From Acinetobacter sp. S54 (lineage in GTDB: Bacteria; Pseudomonadota; Gammaproteobacteria; Pseudomonadales; Moraxellaceae): a DNA stretch of 64,000 nucleotides. Of this stretch, positions 18,583 through 29,770 are shown piece by piece. A program made the position numbers and the translations under genes. How positions within the stretch are numbered: position 1 is the first letter of the stretch; each line of letters starts with the position of its first letter. The notes beneath the pieces were generated by a model that saw only the letters and a program-made list of their open reading frames with translations, had not been told where the DNA came from and did not search any database. The stretch spans positions 248,001 through 312,000 of the forward strand of contig NZ_JACVUI010000002.1 in the NCBI RefSeq assembly GCF_016624945.1. Direction: 5' to 3'.

Positions 18583-19494
18583 TTAACCAAAACGACCAGT
18601 AATATAAGCTTCTGTAAGCTGATGATCGGGCTGAGTAAATACTTTCTCAGTTGAGTTGACTTCGATCAAGTCGCCTAAATGGAAATACGCCGTACGGTCA
18701 GAAACACGAGCAGCCTGTTGCATAGAGTGCGTTACAATCGCAATGGTGTACTGGGTTGAAAGTTCTGAAATTAACTCTTCTACTTTTGCTGTTGCAATTG
18801 GATCGAGTGCCGAACATGGTTCATCCATCAAAATCACTTCTGGACTTACCGCAATGGTACGTGCAATACATAAGCGTTGTTGCTGACCACCAGATAGACC
18901 TGTACCAGGTTGATTCAAACGGTCTTTGACTTCTTCCCAAAGTCCAGCTTTACGTAAACTATTTTCAACGATCTCTTCCAGATCATATTTATCACGTGCT
19001 AAACCATGAAGTTTCGGACCATAGGCAACATTGTCAAAAATTGATTTTGGAAATGGATTTGGCTTTTGGAACACCATACCAACTTGTGCACGTAACAATA
19101 CCACGTCCAGATTCGGATCATAGATATCATGATTATCCAGTAAAACTTTACCAGTTACACGACAGCTATCAATCGTATCATTCATCCGATTTAGTGTGCG
19201 TAGAAAAGTTGATTTACCACAACCAGAAGGCCCAATAAAAGCAATCACTTCATTTTCATAAATGCTAATGTCGATGCCTTTAATGGCTTCACTGTCACCA
19301 TAATAGACATGTACATCATTGGCACTTAATTTAACTTTTTGCTTAGTTTCTTTTTTCGGACTCGCTTGAGTATCAAACTGCGAGACAAATGAAGTCTGAC
19401 GTTTTTGTTCAGTTTCAGCAGTGGTAAATTGCTTTTGATCAGAAGTCACTGTTTTATCCTTTTCTAAGGCATTTGTTGTATCAATAGTATTCAT
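18583..19494 (-). CDS. pstB: Phosphate ABC transporter ATP-binding protein
   Basis: PstB is the ATPase of the high-affinity phosphate transporter. Walker A is GPSGCGKST at about residues 88-96, the signature is [13 protein letters not shown] and Walker B is [13 protein letters not shown] polar N-terminal extension of about 55 residues precedes the ABC domain, longer than in the usual 260-residue PstB. The ribosome site AAGGTGAG favours the second of two adjacent ATG codons (19494) over 19497. Its start lies just beyond the pstA stop, so expression is coupled. Confidence 0.95.
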   Translation of the reverse strand: MNTIDTTNALEKDKTVTSDQKQFTTAETEQKRQTSFVSQFDTQASPKKETKQKVKLSANDVHVYYGDSEAIKGIDISIYENEVIAFIGPSGCGKSTFLRTLNRMNDTIDSCRVTGKVLLDNHDIYDPNLDVVLLRAQVGMVFQKPNPFPKSIFDNVAYGPKLHGLARDKYDLEEIVENSLRKAGLWEEVKDRLNQPGTGLSGGQQQRLCIARTIAVSPEVILMDEPCSALDPIATAKVEELISELSTQYTIAIVTHSMQQAARVSDRTAYFHLGDLIEVNSTEKVFTQPDHQLTEAYITGRFG

Positions 19495-19508
19495 CATCTC
19501 ACCTTCTA

Positions 19509-20906
19509 TTACCAACGCACTTCGAATTTTTTACGTAACCAAATTGCGAGGCTATTTAAACCAATCATCATTGCCAGTAATACAATAATGGCTGCTGCGG
19601 TACGTCCTTCAAAGAAGTTACGTAGTTCATTGCCTTGCCACAAGAAAATCTGTACAGGCAAAGCGGTTGATTGATCAAGTGGGCTGGTCGGTATACTTGC
19701 CACGAAAGCACTCATACCAATTAAAAGTAACGGCGCAGTTTCACCTAAAGCCTGAGCTACACCAATAATTGCACCCGTTAAAATTCCCGGTAAAGCCAAT
19801 GGTAATACATGATGAAAGACCACCTGCACACGTGAAGCACCCAAACCTAAAGCAGCCTGACGAATCGACGGTGGAACCGCTTTTAATGCGGCTCGAGTGG
19901 TAATAATCACTGTCGGTAAAGTCATTAAACTTAGGACCAAACCGCCCACTAATGGCGCAGAAAGTGGTAAATGCATCCAGTTAATAAAGATCGCAGCCCC
20001 TAATAAACCAAACACAATTGATGGAACCGCAGCCAAATTGTTAATATTGACTTCAATAACATCGGTAATGATATTTTGTTTAGCAAACTCTTCCAGATAT
20101 ACCGCACTGGCAACACCAATTGGAATCGAGATAAAGATCACAATCAGCATCATGAACAGTGAGCCCATGAATGCCCCAGCTAAACCACTGGTCGCTGGTG
20201 AACTACGTGAGTCTGGATTGGTAAAAATATTGGTATTGAATGAATGAGTAAGGATACCATTCTTATCTAATTGATCAGCTAATTGACGTACTTCTAGACT
20301 CAGTTGCTGTTGATCATCTGGCAAACTGCGATCAATTTTACCTGTTAGCCAGACATCTATATTTGCATCTGCCAGAAACTTGAGGTCTTCACGTTTACCG
20401 ATCAGTGAAGGATCTTTAAACACCATATCACGTAAACGATACGACTCGGAACTGGTATATAAACTACTTAAATCATCGCGTTTTGAGGCTAAAGCGGGAT
20501 CTTTAGCAATCAAACCATTAATAATTAATGCATCCCAATCCACCATGCCCATTTTTGTTTGCCATTCTATATAGCGTTCTTGAAAATGTGCTGGTGTTTC
20601 TCCCGCCGCCTGTACAGGTTTAGGCCCCGCATCAATCACTGTGGGATCAAAATAAACAGGAACTGTCATGCTGGTTTGCCAAAAAGCAGGTAAACCTTTT
20701 GCCAGAATACTGCCGAATAATAAGGCAACAAATAACAGACCAATAACAACCGCAGAAAAACCAAATAATCGAAAAGTTGTTTCTTTACGATGGCGTTTCG
20801 CCAAAGACTTTTGAATAGTGTTTTTACGTTTCTCGCGCAATTCCGCGGCAACTCGTGGATCAAAACTATTTTGATCTAAAGGTGTAGAAGTATTTGATGT
20901 ACTCAT
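19509..20906 (-). CDS. pstA: Phosphate ABC transporter permease PstA
   Basis: PstA is one of two membrane permeases of the Pst phosphate importer. The 465-residue protein is longer than E. coli PstA because a large soluble segment of about 190 residues lies between the first membrane helix (residues 45-70) and the rest. The C-terminal half has the permease core, with the ABC-contact loop near [18 protein letters not shown]. It overlaps pstC by the four bases ATGA (20903-20906), which indicates translational coupling. pstB follows directly. Confidence 0.94.
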   Translation of the reverse strand: MSTSNTSTPLDQNSFDPRVAAELREKRKNTIQKSLAKRHRKETTFRLFGFSAVVIGLLFVALLFGSILAKGLPAFWQTSMTVPVYFDPTVIDAGPKPVQAAGETPAHFQERYIEWQTKMGMVDWDALIINGLIAKDPALASKRDDLSSLYTSSESYRLRDMVFKDPSLIGKREDLKFLADANIDVWLTGKIDRSLPDDQQQLSLEVRQLADQLDKNGILTHSFNTNIFTNPDSRSSPATSGLAGAFMGSLFMMLIVIFISIPIGVASAVYLEEFAKQNIITDVIEVNINNLAAVPSIVFGLLGAAIFINWMHLPLSAPLVGGLVLSLMTLPTVIITTRAALKAVPPSIRQAALGLGASRVQVVFHHVLPLALPGILTGAIIGVAQALGETAPLLLIGMSAFVASIPTSPLDQSTALPVQIFLWQGNELRNFFEGRTAAAIIVLLAMMIGLNSLAIWLRKKFEVRW

Positions 20907-22282
20907 TCGTATTGCTCGCGATATTTACGCACAATATAAAGTGCAACAATGTTAAGACCTAAAGTAATCACAAACAGCGTCAAACCTAAGGCGAATGCAA
21001 CCAATGCCTGAGGACTTGCAAAATCTGTGTCACCCGTTAATTGGTTGACAATTGTCACTGTAACTGTAGAAACTGCTTCCAGTGGATTGACATGAAGTAA
21101 AGGACTATTCCCCGCTGCCAGTACCACGATCATGGTTTCACCAATAGCACGAGATGCCGCCAATAAGAATGCACCGATAATGCCGGGCAATGCTGCTGGA
21201 ATCACCACTTGACGAATCGTTTCAGATTTGGTCGCCCCTAGCCCAAGCGAACCATCACGTAATGCGCGCGGAACTTGAGTAATAATGTCATCTGAAAGAG
21301 AGGATACGAATGGGATAATCATAATTCCCATAACAAAACCTGCAGTCAGTGCACTAGTCGCATTAATATTAATGCCAACCATTTCACCTGCCATTTTGAA
21401 AAATGGGCCAATAATCATCAGGGCAAATACGCCATAAACGATGGTTGGAATACCTGCCAAAATTTCAATAGCTGGTTTTGCCCATGAACGTAGCATTGGT
21501 GAGGCATATTCAGCCAGATAGATCGCAATCATCAAACCAATTGGCACTGAGACTAGCAATGCGATTCCACTTACCATAAGTGTGCCCCAGAGTAATGGTA
21601 ATAAACCATAACTGCCTTCAGCACTACCAGACGTACTAAAGCCTGGATTCCACTCAGTTCCAAAGAAGAAATCGATTGGACTCACAAAAGAAAAGAATCT
21701 TAAGGCTTCGCTAAACATGGACATCACAATGCCAAGTGTCGTCAAAATTGCAACACCCGAACACAGTGCAAGCGTAATGTTAATAATCTTTTCGACTTTA
21801 TTACGTGCACGGAAACTTTGCGCAACACGTTTTTTTGCGATCAGCAAGCCCACAATTGCAGCACAAAGCACCACCGCTAGTTTGGCATATGAACCAATAG
21901 TCTGAACTTTAGCCAGTTGCGCTGCCGCTGCCAGCTCGTAAGGCGCTGGTTGGTCAGTCACTCCAAAACCAGAAGCAATCGCTTTTACACGATTCATCAA
22001 TACTTCAATACTTGCCTGATCCATACCCGCCAAAGTTGCTGCTGGCACCTGATCTAAAATGACATGTTTTAAAATATTTGGCTCAACCAAATTCCAAACA
22101 ATCAAAATTAAAAAAGCAGGGATACCACACCATAACGCAACCAATGCTCCATAGTAGCCCGGTCGTGAATGTAATAATGCAGAGTTATTTCCCTTACCTG
22201 CTAGGCTGCGGCTTTTGCTCAACCCAATTTGATAAGCTATGGCGATGAGTGCCAATAGCACGCCAATCAATAGCAGATTCAT
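20903..22282 (-). CDS. pstC: Phosphate ABC transporter permease PstC
   Basis: PstC is the partner permease of PstA. The 459-residue protein has two N-terminal membrane segments, a soluble loop at about residues 80-125, and the permease core with the loop SLGLGATKSETIRQVVIPAA that contacts PstB. The upstream intergenic region from pstS contains a strong hairpin (22351-22381), so pstC is probably made at a lower level than pstS from the same transcript. Confidence 0.94.
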   Translation of the reverse strand: MNLLLIGVLLALIAIAYQIGLSKSRSLAGKGNNSALLHSRPGYYGALVALWCGIPAFLILIVWNLVEPNILKHVILDQVPAATLAGMDQASIEVLMNRVKAIASGFGVTDQPAPYELAAAAQLAKVQTIGSYAKLAVVLCAAIVGLLIAKKRVAQSFRARNKVEKIINITLALCSGVAILTTLGIVMSMFSEALRFFSFVSPIDFFFGTEWNPGFSTSGSAEGSYGLLPLLWGTLMVSGIALLVSVPIGLMIAIYLAEYASPMLRSWAKPAIEILAGIPTIVYGVFALMIIGPFFKMAGEMVGININATSALTAGFVMGIMIIPFVSSLSDDIITQVPRALRDGSLGLGATKSETIRQVVIPAALPGIIGAFLLAASRAIGETMIVVLAAGNSPLLHVNPLEAVSTVTVTIVNQLTGDTDFASPQALVAFALGLTLFVITLGLNIVALYIVRKYREQYE

Positions 22283-22345
22283 GTAATCTCCACCGTTTTT
22301 TCAATTTTCATTCTTTGAAAAAACCCAGTTAAACATCTTGCTAGA

Positions 22346-22381
22346 CAAAAAGCTGATGAAGGTGTTACACCATCATCAGCT
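22346..22381 (-). terminator. Hairpin between pstS and pstC, probable attenuating terminator
   Basis: AGCTGATGA and TCATCAGCT enclose an inner stem GGTG/CACC with a TTA loop, giving a 13-bp stem with one mismatch. On the minus strand it is followed by T5. It lies within an otherwise continuous operon, so it should lower readthrough from pstS into pstC or protect the pstS message. Confidence 0.75.
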
Positions 22382-22396
22382 CTCATTTTAAATCTA

Positions 22397-23428
22397 TTAT
22401 TTAACAGATTTACCTGCTTTAAAGTCTGCCAGTACTTTTGCACGCTCTGAATCAGACATTGAAATTAAACCAGCTTTCTCAAGCTTAGAACCTTTACCTG
22501 AAGTCTTTTTATTCAGGAAAAATTCTACGTATTGAGGTAAACCTTTAATTGATTTCACATGCTCGCCTTTTACATAAAAGAATAAAGGACGAGATACAGG
22601 ATAGCTACCATTCAAAATGGTTTTTTCAGAAGGTGCTACATTATTGACTGTGGCTACACGAAGTTTGTCACGGTTTTGATCATAGAAACCTAAACCAAAT
22701 ACACCTACAGCACTTGGAGAAGTTTTCAAACGCGCTAGAGTTTCAGTATAGTCACCAGCAATTTCAATTACACGACCATCTTTACGGAAAGCAGAACATG
22801 CTTTTTTCTGTTCTTCTTTGTCTAATTTTTTGAAGTAATCATAAGCTTCACAGCCAGCTTCAACCATTTTTTCTTGGAATACTTCACGTGTACCATGGTT
22901 AGATGCAGGAACAACTAAAGTAATCGGTTCGTTTGGAAGTGATTTATCAATCTGGTTCCAACGTGTATATGGGTTTGGTACAAGCTGACCATTTGATGGT
23001 AATTTTTCAGCAAGTGCAGCAAAAACAAATGCAGGTTTTAATTTATAAGCAGCTTTACTTGAGTTTGAAGCAAATACAATACCGTCATAACCGATTTTGA
23101 TTTCTTGTACTTGATTTACACCAGCTTTTTTACAAGCGGCTAATTCTGTATCTTTAATTTTACGTGATGCGTTTGCAATATCAATCGTGTTATCGCCAAC
23201 ACCCTGACAAAACTGTTTTAAACCGCCCGATGTACCACCAGAACCCACTACAGGTGTTTTAAACTGCGGGAAAGTATTACCAAACTCTTCTGCAACAATA
23301 CTTGCATAAGGCAAAACAGTTGATGAACCAGCGATCTGAATCGTATCACGGGCTGCATTCGCAGTTGTCGCTACAGCGGCCCCAGAAACTGCAAGTGCAA
23401 TGGCAAGTTGACGTGGATTTAAGCGCAT
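22397..23428 (-). CDS. pstS: Periplasmic phosphate-binding protein PstS
   Basis: PstS captures phosphate in the periplasm and delivers it to PstCAB. The 343-residue precursor has a signal peptide cut near TTANAARD. The mature start IQIAGSSTVLPYA and the later VGSGGTSGGLKQFCQG carry the serine/threonine phosphate ligands of the family. It is the first gene of pstSCAB and lies behind a four-repeat Pho box. phoU and phoBR are not in the window. Confidence 0.95.
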   Translation of the reverse strand: MRLNPRQLAIALAVSGAAVATTANAARDTIQIAGSSTVLPYASIVAEEFGNTFPQFKTPVVGSGGTSGGLKQFCQGVGDNTIDIANASRKIKDTELAACKKAGVNQVQEIKIGYDGIVFASNSSKAAYKLKPAFVFAALAEKLPSNGQLVPNPYTRWNQIDKSLPNEPITLVVPASNHGTREVFQEKMVEAGCEAYDYFKKLDKEEQKKACSAFRKDGRVIEIAGDYTETLARLKTSPSAVGVFGLGFYDQNRDKLRVATVNNVAPSEKTILNGSYPVSRPLFFYVKGEHVKSIKGLPQYVEFFLNKKTSGKGSKLEKAGLISMSDSERAKVLADFKAGKSVK

Positions 23429-23518
23429 GCTCTTCTCTCTTTATTTAGCGTAATGTGCGTACAGCACTTTATCAATCAGTGTTTGTACTTTGGATAACAG
23501 CATTTTGATTTTAAAATG

Positions 23519-23556
23519 TGACAATTCAGTGACATCTTGATGACGCTTTTATGATA
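23519..23556 (-). promoter_or_regulatory. Pho box upstream of pstS
   Basis: Four repeats of TGACA-type pentamers occur with an exact 11-bp period on the plus strand (TGACA 23519, TGACA 23530, TGACG 23541, TGATA 23552). On the minus strand they read as TGTCA-type PhoB half-sites. They lie 91-128 bp before pstS. Phosphate-starvation control by PhoB is inferred from this pattern. Confidence 0.8.
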
Positions 23557-23678
23557 ATTCATGCCTAAACTTTGATTTTTATAAAATTCTTTTAATTTCA
23601 ATATGTAACTTCAATTTTCAATACAGGCTTTGTATTTTTATTTATCATTTAAAATGTAATATTTCATTGTATTGTCAT

Positions 23679-23704
23679 AAAAAAGGCCACCGAAGTGACC
23701 TTTT
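23679..23704 (-). terminator. Terminator after ddc
   Basis: AAAAGGCCAC and GTGACCTTTT pair with one mismatch around CGAA. On the minus strand a T6 tract follows. It ends the dat-ddc transcript. Confidence 0.85.
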
Positions 23705-23717
23705 ATACTACGAATAT

Positions 23718-25250
23718 CTAGTCAATCGCTGGAGTATATGTTCCAGCCACGATTTCATCTTTAATTCGATCACTTTCAGCAAGAACCATTGCCAACAAGT
23801 TCTTCACATTTTCCAATGTTGCTACAGGACTAAGCGTGGTCATTTTTAAAGACTGCACTGCACCAACTTTGGTTACACCAATATTGGCATCTCCACGCGC
23901 AAATAATTCATCTGCTACGTTTTGATTTAGACTATCAATAAATTCAGCAGGGTAATCTTTGGGTACAACACGGAACAAGACCGAAGCGAACTGTGGTTCC
24001 ACTAGAAGCTCAAGCTCATCCGTTGCTTTAATATAATCAGCAACTTCACGAGTTAGCGTCACGCCGTGATCAATCATGGAACCATAAAGCTCCTCACCCA
24101 ATGCTTCCACAGTCATCCAGAGCTTTAAGGCATCAAAACGACGTGTAGTTTGCAATGATTTAGAGACGAGATTTGGTACACCGTGTTCTTCATCATAGGC
24201 AGAATTCAAATATTCTGCTTCATAATGCATAAAGCGATAATTCGCCTCATCTTTCAATAAGAAAGCACCACAGCTAATGCTTTGGAAATAATGCTTATGG
24301 AAGTCCAATGTGATCGAGTCTGATAATTCTATGCCATCCAACATATCACGATGGGCATTAGATAAAATCAATGCTCCACCCCAAGCTGCATCAATATGCA
24401 TCCATGCACCATATTTATTGGTGATTTCACGGATTTTTTTGAGGGGATCAATCGCACCAGCATCAGTCGTACCTGCAGTTGCCACCACACATGCAACAAT
24501 TTTGCCTTCAGCTTGTAAATGTGCCATCGTTTTTTCAAGCGCATTGACATCCATTTGTGCATTTTCGTTCACAGGAACGGTCACAACTGACTGAAAACCC
24601 ATCCCCATCATCGCCATGTTCTTTTGCACAGAGAAATGTGCATTTTCAGAACAAATTACTTTGACGTTTTTCATAGCATCTGCGGGGATACCATCACGCT
24701 GAACAGACCAAGGCTGACCGTTTTCATCTTTCCAGTTTTTGGACATACAGCAATCACGTGCCAGAAGAACACCCATCAAATTAGACTGTGTACCCCCTGA
24801 GGTAAATACACCCGCCTGACCTGATCCATAGCCAACTTTTTGACGTAACCAGTCAATCAATTGCACTTCCATTAACGAACCCGCAGGACTTTGATCCCAT
24901 GAATCCATCGACTGGTTAGTTGCATTAATTAACACTTCTGCGATCTGGCTAGTCACCATTGTTGGACAATGCAAATGCGCAAGTGAATAAGGATGATGGA
25001 CCTTTAAGCTTTTATTGAGAAATAATTCAACCATTCGGCTCAAAGACTGGTGTAAGCCCATCCCTTCTTTAGACGGGTTAAAAGAAATTGCTGAACGCAA
25101 TTCTTTAATGCTGCCACCCGTATACATTTTGTCATTTTGCAACCATGCAGCGACGGCTTTTACCGCCTCATCCATTGCTGACTGGTAGTCAGCAATGGAT
25201 GCAGCATCATTGCAGAGTAAAGCTTTACGATGTTCTGCAAAATCAACCAT
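23718..25250 (-). CDS. ddc: L-2,4-diaminobutyrate decarboxylase
   Basis: This group II PLP decarboxylase converts L-2,4-diaminobutyrate to 1,3-diaminopropane, the polyamine typical of Acinetobacter. Motifs include [16 protein letters not shown], the HIDAAWGG aspartate block and the PLP lysine in DFHKHYFQS. The 510-residue length is normal. It begins 5 bases after dat, its partner enzyme, so the two form an operon that turns aspartate semialdehyde into diaminopropane. Confidence 0.95.
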   Translation of the reverse strand: MVDFAEHRKALLCNDAASIADYQSAMDEAVKAVAAWLQNDKMYTGGSIKELRSAISFNPSKEGMGLHQSLSRMVELFLNKSLKVHHPYSLAHLHCPTMVTSQIAEVLINATNQSMDSWDQSPAGSLMEVQLIDWLRQKVGYGSGQAGVFTSGGTQSNLMGVLLARDCCMSKNWKDENGQPWSVQRDGIPADAMKNVKVICSENAHFSVQKNMAMMGMGFQSVVTVPVNENAQMDVNALEKTMAHLQAEGKIVACVVATAGTTDAGAIDPLKKIREITNKYGAWMHIDAAWGGALILSNAHRDMLDGIELSDSITLDFHKHYFQSISCGAFLLKDEANYRFMHYEAEYLNSAYDEEHGVPNLVSKSLQTTRRFDALKLWMTVEALGEELYGSMIDHGVTLTREVADYIKATDELELLVEPQFASVLFRVVPKDYPAEFIDSLNQNVADELFARGDANIGVTKVGAVQSLKMTTLSPVATLENVKNLLAMVLAESDRIKDEIVAGTYTPAID

Positions 25251-25255
25251 GTGTA

Positions 25256-26626
25256 TTAGCCCCGAACTGCTTTAAGTGCTTCACCCATTGCTTTCTTGAA
25301 GCGTGCAATCACTTCGACACATTCATCATGACTAATGATAAGTGGGCAAAGGAGACGGATCACTGTACCGTTACGACCACCTTTTTCAAGCAAGAGTTTA
25401 TTGTTGAAACAAGCAGTTTGAATAGCAGCCGCCAATTGAGCATCGGCAGGACGTGAACCAATACGATCTACAGGTTTACGTTCATCTACAATCTCGACAC
25501 CGATCATAAGACCACGACCACGTACGTTACCGATACATGGGAATTCTTGAGCCAGTTTTTTCAACTCAGCTTGTAGATAATCACCACGCTCCTGCGCATT
25601 TTGAGCCAGATTTTGTTCTTTAATGGTATTTAAAACCACTAAACCTGTACCCATTGCCAATTGGTTACCACGGAACGTACCAGTATGACCAGCAGGTTGC
25701 CAAGCATCAAATTTACGTTTAATACCAAGCACAGCAAGTGGTAAACCACCACCTACAGCTTTTGACATGACTACCACGTCGGGTTCAATCCCTGCGTGTT
25801 CAAATGCAAACATTTTGCCTGAACGTGCAAAGCCAGCCTGCACTTCGTCGAGAATTAAAACAATGTTGTGCTTTTCAGTCACTTCACGAATTTTTTGCAA
25901 CCATTTTACTGGCGCAGTCACGACTCCACCTTCACCTTGAATCGCTTCAAGAATTACGGCAGCAGGTTTAGTGACACCGCTTTCAACATCTTCAATTAAA
26001 TTTTCAAAATAATAAGTTAATGCATCAACACCTGCTTCACCGCCAAGCCCTAATGGACAACGGTACTCATGCGGATATGGCATAAACTGTACGCCTGGCA
26101 TTAAATTATTCACAGCATTTTTAGCGCTAAGGTTACCTGTCATTGCAAGAGAACCATGCGTCATACCATGATAACCGCCTGAAAAACTAATGACTGAACT
26201 GCGCCCAGTATAAGTTTTGGCAAGTTTAATCGCAGCCTCGGTCGCATCTGCACCAGATGGACCACAGAACTGCAAGCAATACTCTTCCTGACCACCTGGC
26301 AAGTAAGATAATAATGCTTCAGTAAATGCATCTTTCAAAGGAGTTGTTAAATCTAAAGTATGCAAAGGTAGACCGCTTGCTAACGTGTCCTGAATACTTT
26401 GAATCACCGCAGGATGATTGTGGCCTAAAGCCAGTGTCCCCGCCCCCGCTAAACAGTCGAGATATTGTGTACCTTCAACGTCTGTAACCCAGCAGCCTTG
26501 CGCTTTGGCAATAGCTAACGGTAATTTACGCGGATAACTACGAACATTCGATTCCATCTGACTTTGGCGAGTCAAGTAGTATTCGTTAGTTGAATGGGTG
26601 GCAGGATTTACGGAATTAACGCTCAT
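25256..26626 (-). CDS. dat: Diaminobutyrate-2-oxoglutarate transaminase
   Basis: This class III aminotransferase makes L-2,4-diaminobutyrate from aspartate beta-semialdehyde with glutamate as amino donor. The 456-residue protein shows the [12 protein letters not shown] block, the [13 protein letters not shown] aspartate block and the PLP lysine in [15 protein letters not shown]. It is directly followed by ddc. The substrate assignment rests on the ddc pairing as well as on the sequence. Confidence 0.95.
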   Translation of the reverse strand: MSVNSVNPATHSTNEYYLTRQSQMESNVRSYPRKLPLAIAKAQGCWVTDVEGTQYLDCLAGAGTLALGHNHPAVIQSIQDTLASGLPLHTLDLTTPLKDAFTEALLSYLPGGQEEYCLQFCGPSGADATEAAIKLAKTYTGRSSVISFSGGYHGMTHGSLAMTGNLSAKNAVNNLMPGVQFMPYPHEYRCPLGLGGEAGVDALTYYFENLIEDVESGVTKPAAVILEAIQGEGGVVTAPVKWLQKIREVTEKHNIVLILDEVQAGFARSGKMFAFEHAGIEPDVVVMSKAVGGGLPLAVLGIKRKFDAWQPAGHTGTFRGNQLAMGTGLVVLNTIKEQNLAQNAQERGDYLQAELKKLAQEFPCIGNVRGRGLMIGVEIVDERKPVDRIGSRPADAQLAAAIQTACFNNKLLLEKGGRNGTVIRLLCPLIISHDECVEVIARFKKAMGEALKAVRG

Positions 26627-27100
26627 ATCGAATTACCATCTCTGATATGGGTTGAAAGAAATAAGTCTGGTGACTTGCGGTCCTTTGACTCGGTGCTTGT
26701 AGGATTCTAGTTAGGCAACATTTGCTTTCTTATCACTAGGAGGGCGATGATACCCTTTTTTGTATAAAAATAAAGACCTTTTGATCTATAATTTTACTCA
26801 ACCAGATTAAAAAAAATAAATGCCTAACTCCTTGAACAATTTATAATCATACTATGTGACAAGCGAAAGAAAATACGCTTTTTTTATTCATTTTTTTTCT
26901 TTCCTTAAATTTATCGTTTATTTTTCTATATAAAAATATTAACCGGCTGATTTTTAATGTTTTAGATGTCAATATTTAGATTCTAATTGCATCTAAACTC
27001 TTACAAACTCTCCACAAAAGATTTTTAAGTTCTACACCACTCATCATTAAGATAGATTGAGATAAAAACAAGTTTTTATTTTAAATTCCAAGGAAACTTT
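26627..27100. other. Intergenic region between dat and the SIMPL gene
   Basis: This 474-bp AT-rich stretch separates divergent genes and must hold both promoters. I see no convincing ORF, long inverted repeat or known operator. A weak RBS (AAGGAAACTTT) precedes the SIMPL gene. Confidence 0.5.
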
Positions 27101-27805
27101 ATGCGTCATTTAATATTAAGCAGTCTACTACTTTCAGCTACCATCAGCCCTGCCGTATTTGCAGCAGAAAACGAATCCCTTAATTATAATGTCGTTAATG
27201 TACAAGCTGAAGCCTCACGTCAGGTCTCTAATGATGAAATGCATGCCACACTTTATATTGAAAAGAGCAACAAACAGCCCGCTGCACTTGCAACACAAAT
27301 TAATCAACTCATGAATGAAGCAATGTCTTTATCACGTAAATACCCACAAGTAAAAGTTGAAACAGGCGCTCAAAGCACTTATCCAGTTTACGATAATGAC
27401 AGCCGAAAATTGAAGGAATGGCGTGGCCGCGCTGAAATTCGTCTTGAAAGTAAAGACTTTAAAGCTGCTAGCCAATTGATTAGCGAATTACAACAAAACT
27501 TCCAGACCCAATCGATTAACTTTACAGTCTCTGATGAACAGCGTAAAAAAGTTGAAAATGAACTCATGGTTGAAGCTTCAAAGAACTTTCAACAGCGGGC
27601 TCAAGTGATTGCGCAGGCATGGAATAAAAGTAGCTATAATCTCGTCAATTTAAATTTGAACACCAATAATTATTTCCCACAGCCCGTCATGATGCGCGCC
27701 AGCATGGCAAAATTTGCTACGGCGGAAGCAGCTCCTGCACAAGATGTTGCCGCAGGTGAGTCTAAAATTACCGTGAATGCAAATGGTGCCATTCAATTTA
27801 AGTAG
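27101..27805 (+). CDS. SIMPL-domain (DUF541) periplasmic protein
   Basis: This 234-residue protein has a signal peptide cut near AVFAAEN and a single SIMPL/DUF541 domain. The family hallmarks are an N-terminal strand NVQAEASRQVSNDEMHATLYIE and the later QSTYPVYDNDSRKLKEWRGRAEIRLES region, described in parts. The family forms oligomeric periplasmic or outer-membrane-associated assemblies whose role is poorly defined (oxidative stress has been suggested for YggE). It stands alone, with a long upstream region. Confidence 0.85.
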   Translation: MRHLILSSLLLSATISPAVFAAENESLNYNVVNVQAEASRQVSNDEMHATLYIEKSNKQPAALATQINQLMNEAMSLSRKYPQVKVETGAQSTYPVYDNDSRKLKEWRGRAEIRLESKDFKAASQLISELQQNFQTQSINFTVSDEQRKKVENELMVEASKNFQQRAQVIAQAWNKSSYNLVNLNLNTNNYFPQPVMMRASMAKFATAEAAPAQDVAAGESKITVNANGAIQFK

Positions 27806-27874
27806 AACTGTCGGAATGGGATTGACATTAAGAGAGTAGCTCTCGGTAGAGTGAGTGGCTGTTTATTTTATTAG

Positions 27875-28306
27875 TCAATCCAATTTCGATTTTAAATCCA
27901 ACCATGCGACTAATAAAAAGCCGCCGATTAAACCTAAATGCTCAAAGAATGAATTAGCAGCCATAAAGCGTTGCTGTCCAAGAGGTAACTCCCAAAACTG
28001 CAGCGCAATAAACGTTGCCATGAGCGTAAATCCCCCTAATGCCAGTGCCCCTAACCAACGAAAAAAACCTAACAGAATCATGATGGAAGCAGCTAATTCC
28101 AGCATAATGACCAAGGTCGCAAATAAGGACGCTGGTGTTAACCCAAAATGATTCATTTCTGCAATTGCAGTTGGAAAATCGCTTAGTTTATTAAAACCAC
28201 CTTGTAAATAGGCGGCGCATAATCCTAAATATGCAAGAAATGGAATTATTTGAGTTTTTAAAATTGGTTGTAAAGCAAGTGCGATATTTTGAGAGAAGTT
28301 TGACAT
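27875..28306 (-). CDS. DoxX-family membrane protein
   Basis: This 143-residue protein has four hydrophobic helices and the DoxX family pattern: YLQGGFNKL after helix 1, SLFATLVIMLELAASIMILLGF in the middle (given in parts) and a conserved PLGQQRFMAANSFFEHLGLIGG-type loop before helix 4. Members are linked loosely to quinone or thiosulfate oxidation and to redox stress, but function here is unknown. It is convergent with the SIMPL gene. Confidence 0.85.
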   Translation of the reverse strand: MSNFSQNIALALQPILKTQIIPFLAYLGLCAAYLQGGFNKLSDFPTAIAEMNHFGLTPASLFATLVIMLELAASIMILLGFFRWLGALALGGFTLMATFIALQFWELPLGQQRFMAANSFFEHLGLIGGFLLVAWLDLKSKLD

Positions 28307-28616
28307 CTTAAATCAGGCTTTATTTTGATGTTTTATTCTAACGTAATTATTATTTTAGAAAAGTAAGCTGGCAATGAGCAGGACTCTTTACAATCGCAAC
28401 AAACGTCTTTACCCATTTAAAATTAAAATGATTTAAATTCATAAAAAATAATGCCTTATTTTTATTTTTTTGTTATTCAGCCTTCTTGTTTTCAGATATT
28501 GTCTATTATTACTAACCACAGTGTATTTAAATTAGATATAAAGCCCAACCCATCCTCAAGCTATTTTATTCTGGTTTTGATCACTACATAAAATGATAGC
28601 TGTATTTCAATAGTTC
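28307..28616. other. AT-rich intergenic region with nothing recognised
   Basis: About 310 bp between the DoxX start and the desaturase terminator. It must contain the DoxX promoter. I see no ORF with a ribosome binding site and no strong repeat. Confidence 0.4.
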
Positions 28617-28647
28617 AAAAATGCAGCCAAATTTTCATTAGGCTGCA
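28617..28647 (-). terminator. Terminator after the desaturase
   Basis: TGCAGCC and GGCTGCA form a 7-bp stem with a 12-nt loop. On the minus strand a T5 tract follows. Confidence 0.75.
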
Positions 28648-28662
28648 CTCTCGTTGTTATAT

Positions 28663-29757
28663 TTACTTTTTAAATGGAAATGCATATTTTACAATACGCC
28701 CTAACACCTGACCATATTGTTTAAATAAACTGGCATTATTATAGTTAATCCCATATTTCTTACATACTGCTTCAACTTTTGGAGCCATTTTACGATAGCG
28801 TCGTGCGGGTACGTCTGGGAATAAATGATGTTCTATTTGGTGGCTCAAATGTCCGGTTAAAATATGGAAAACTTCAGAACCTGTCAGATTTGAAGAACCA
28901 CGAATCTGACGCATGTACCAATGTCCACGGCTTTCATTTTGCAAAACTGCTTTAGGAAAAACTTCAACGTCTTTAGTAAAGTGACCACAGAAAATGATAC
29001 TAAATGTCCAAATATTACGCATGCCATTTGCCACAAGATTTCCTGTAAATACAGGCAAAGCCGCAGGACCAGCAATCAATGGGAAAAATACATAATCCTT
29101 GAACAAAAGTTTACCCATTTTTTTCTGGGCAGGCTTCCAATCTCCCATAAACTGTTTCCATGTTTTACGTTTATAGATCAACTTACCAATTTCAAGATTC
29201 TGAATAGCTACCCCCCATTGGAATAGTAAACAAAATGGGATGCTATATATAGGTTGCAGCAAGAAACCAGGTTTCCAGCGTTGTTCTGGGAATAAACGTA
29301 ACAGTCCATAGCCAATGTCATCATCCATACCTTTAATATTGGTATAAGTATGATGTTTAAAATTATGCGTTTGACGCCAGTTATCTGCTGTTCCTACGGT
29401 ATCCCATTCATAAGTTTGTCCATTAAATTTTGGATCGTTCATCCAGTCGTATTGTCCATGCATCACATTGTGACCCATTTCCATATTTTCCAGAATTTTA
29501 GAAACACCTAACAAACCCGTTCCCAAAACCCAAGCTGGCGGAAACCAACCTGCAAATAAACAAGCGCGGCCTAGAAAACTCGTATAACGAATTGCACTAT
29601 AAACACGGCGTATATATGCGGCATCTTTTTCGCCGATATCATCAAGTACATCCTGTTTGATTTGATCGAGCTCTTTAGCAAATTGATCGAGTTCAGCTTG
29701 AGTCAATTCTCTATTTTTGGGATTTTTAAAATATTCAATTTTTACAGGCATATTCAT
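28663..29757 (-). CDS. Membrane fatty acid (acyl) desaturase
   Basis: This 364-residue membrane di-iron desaturase has the three histidine boxes: HNVMHG, HNFKHHTYTN and HQIEHHLF. Such enzymes insert a cis double bond into acyl chains to adjust membrane fluidity and need an electron donor. The gene for a flavin/2Fe-2S reductase lies 13 bases upstream on the same strand, so the two form an electron-transfer pair. A FabR/DesT-like TetR gene is divergent. The layout matches the DesB-DesC/DesT aerobic desaturation modules known from Pseudomonas. Confidence 0.92.
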   Translation of the reverse strand: MNMPVKIEYFKNPKNRELTQAELDQFAKELDQIKQDVLDDIGEKDAAYIRRVYSAIRYTSFLGRACLFAGWFPPAWVLGTGLLGVSKILENMEMGHNVMHGQYDWMNDPKFNGQTYEWDTVGTADNWRQTHNFKHHTYTNIKGMDDDIGYGLLRLFPEQRWKPGFLLQPIYSIPFCLLFQWGVAIQNLEIGKLIYKRKTWKQFMGDWKPAQKKMGKLLFKDYVFFPLIAGPAALPVFTGNLVANGMRNIWTFSIIFCGHFTKDVEVFPKAVLQNESRGHWYMRQIRGSSNLTGSEVFHILTGHLSHQIEHHLFPDVPARRYRKMAPKVEAVCKKYGINYNNASLFKQYGQVLGRIVKYAFPFKK

Positions 29758-29770
29758 GGGAGTTTTCTCT

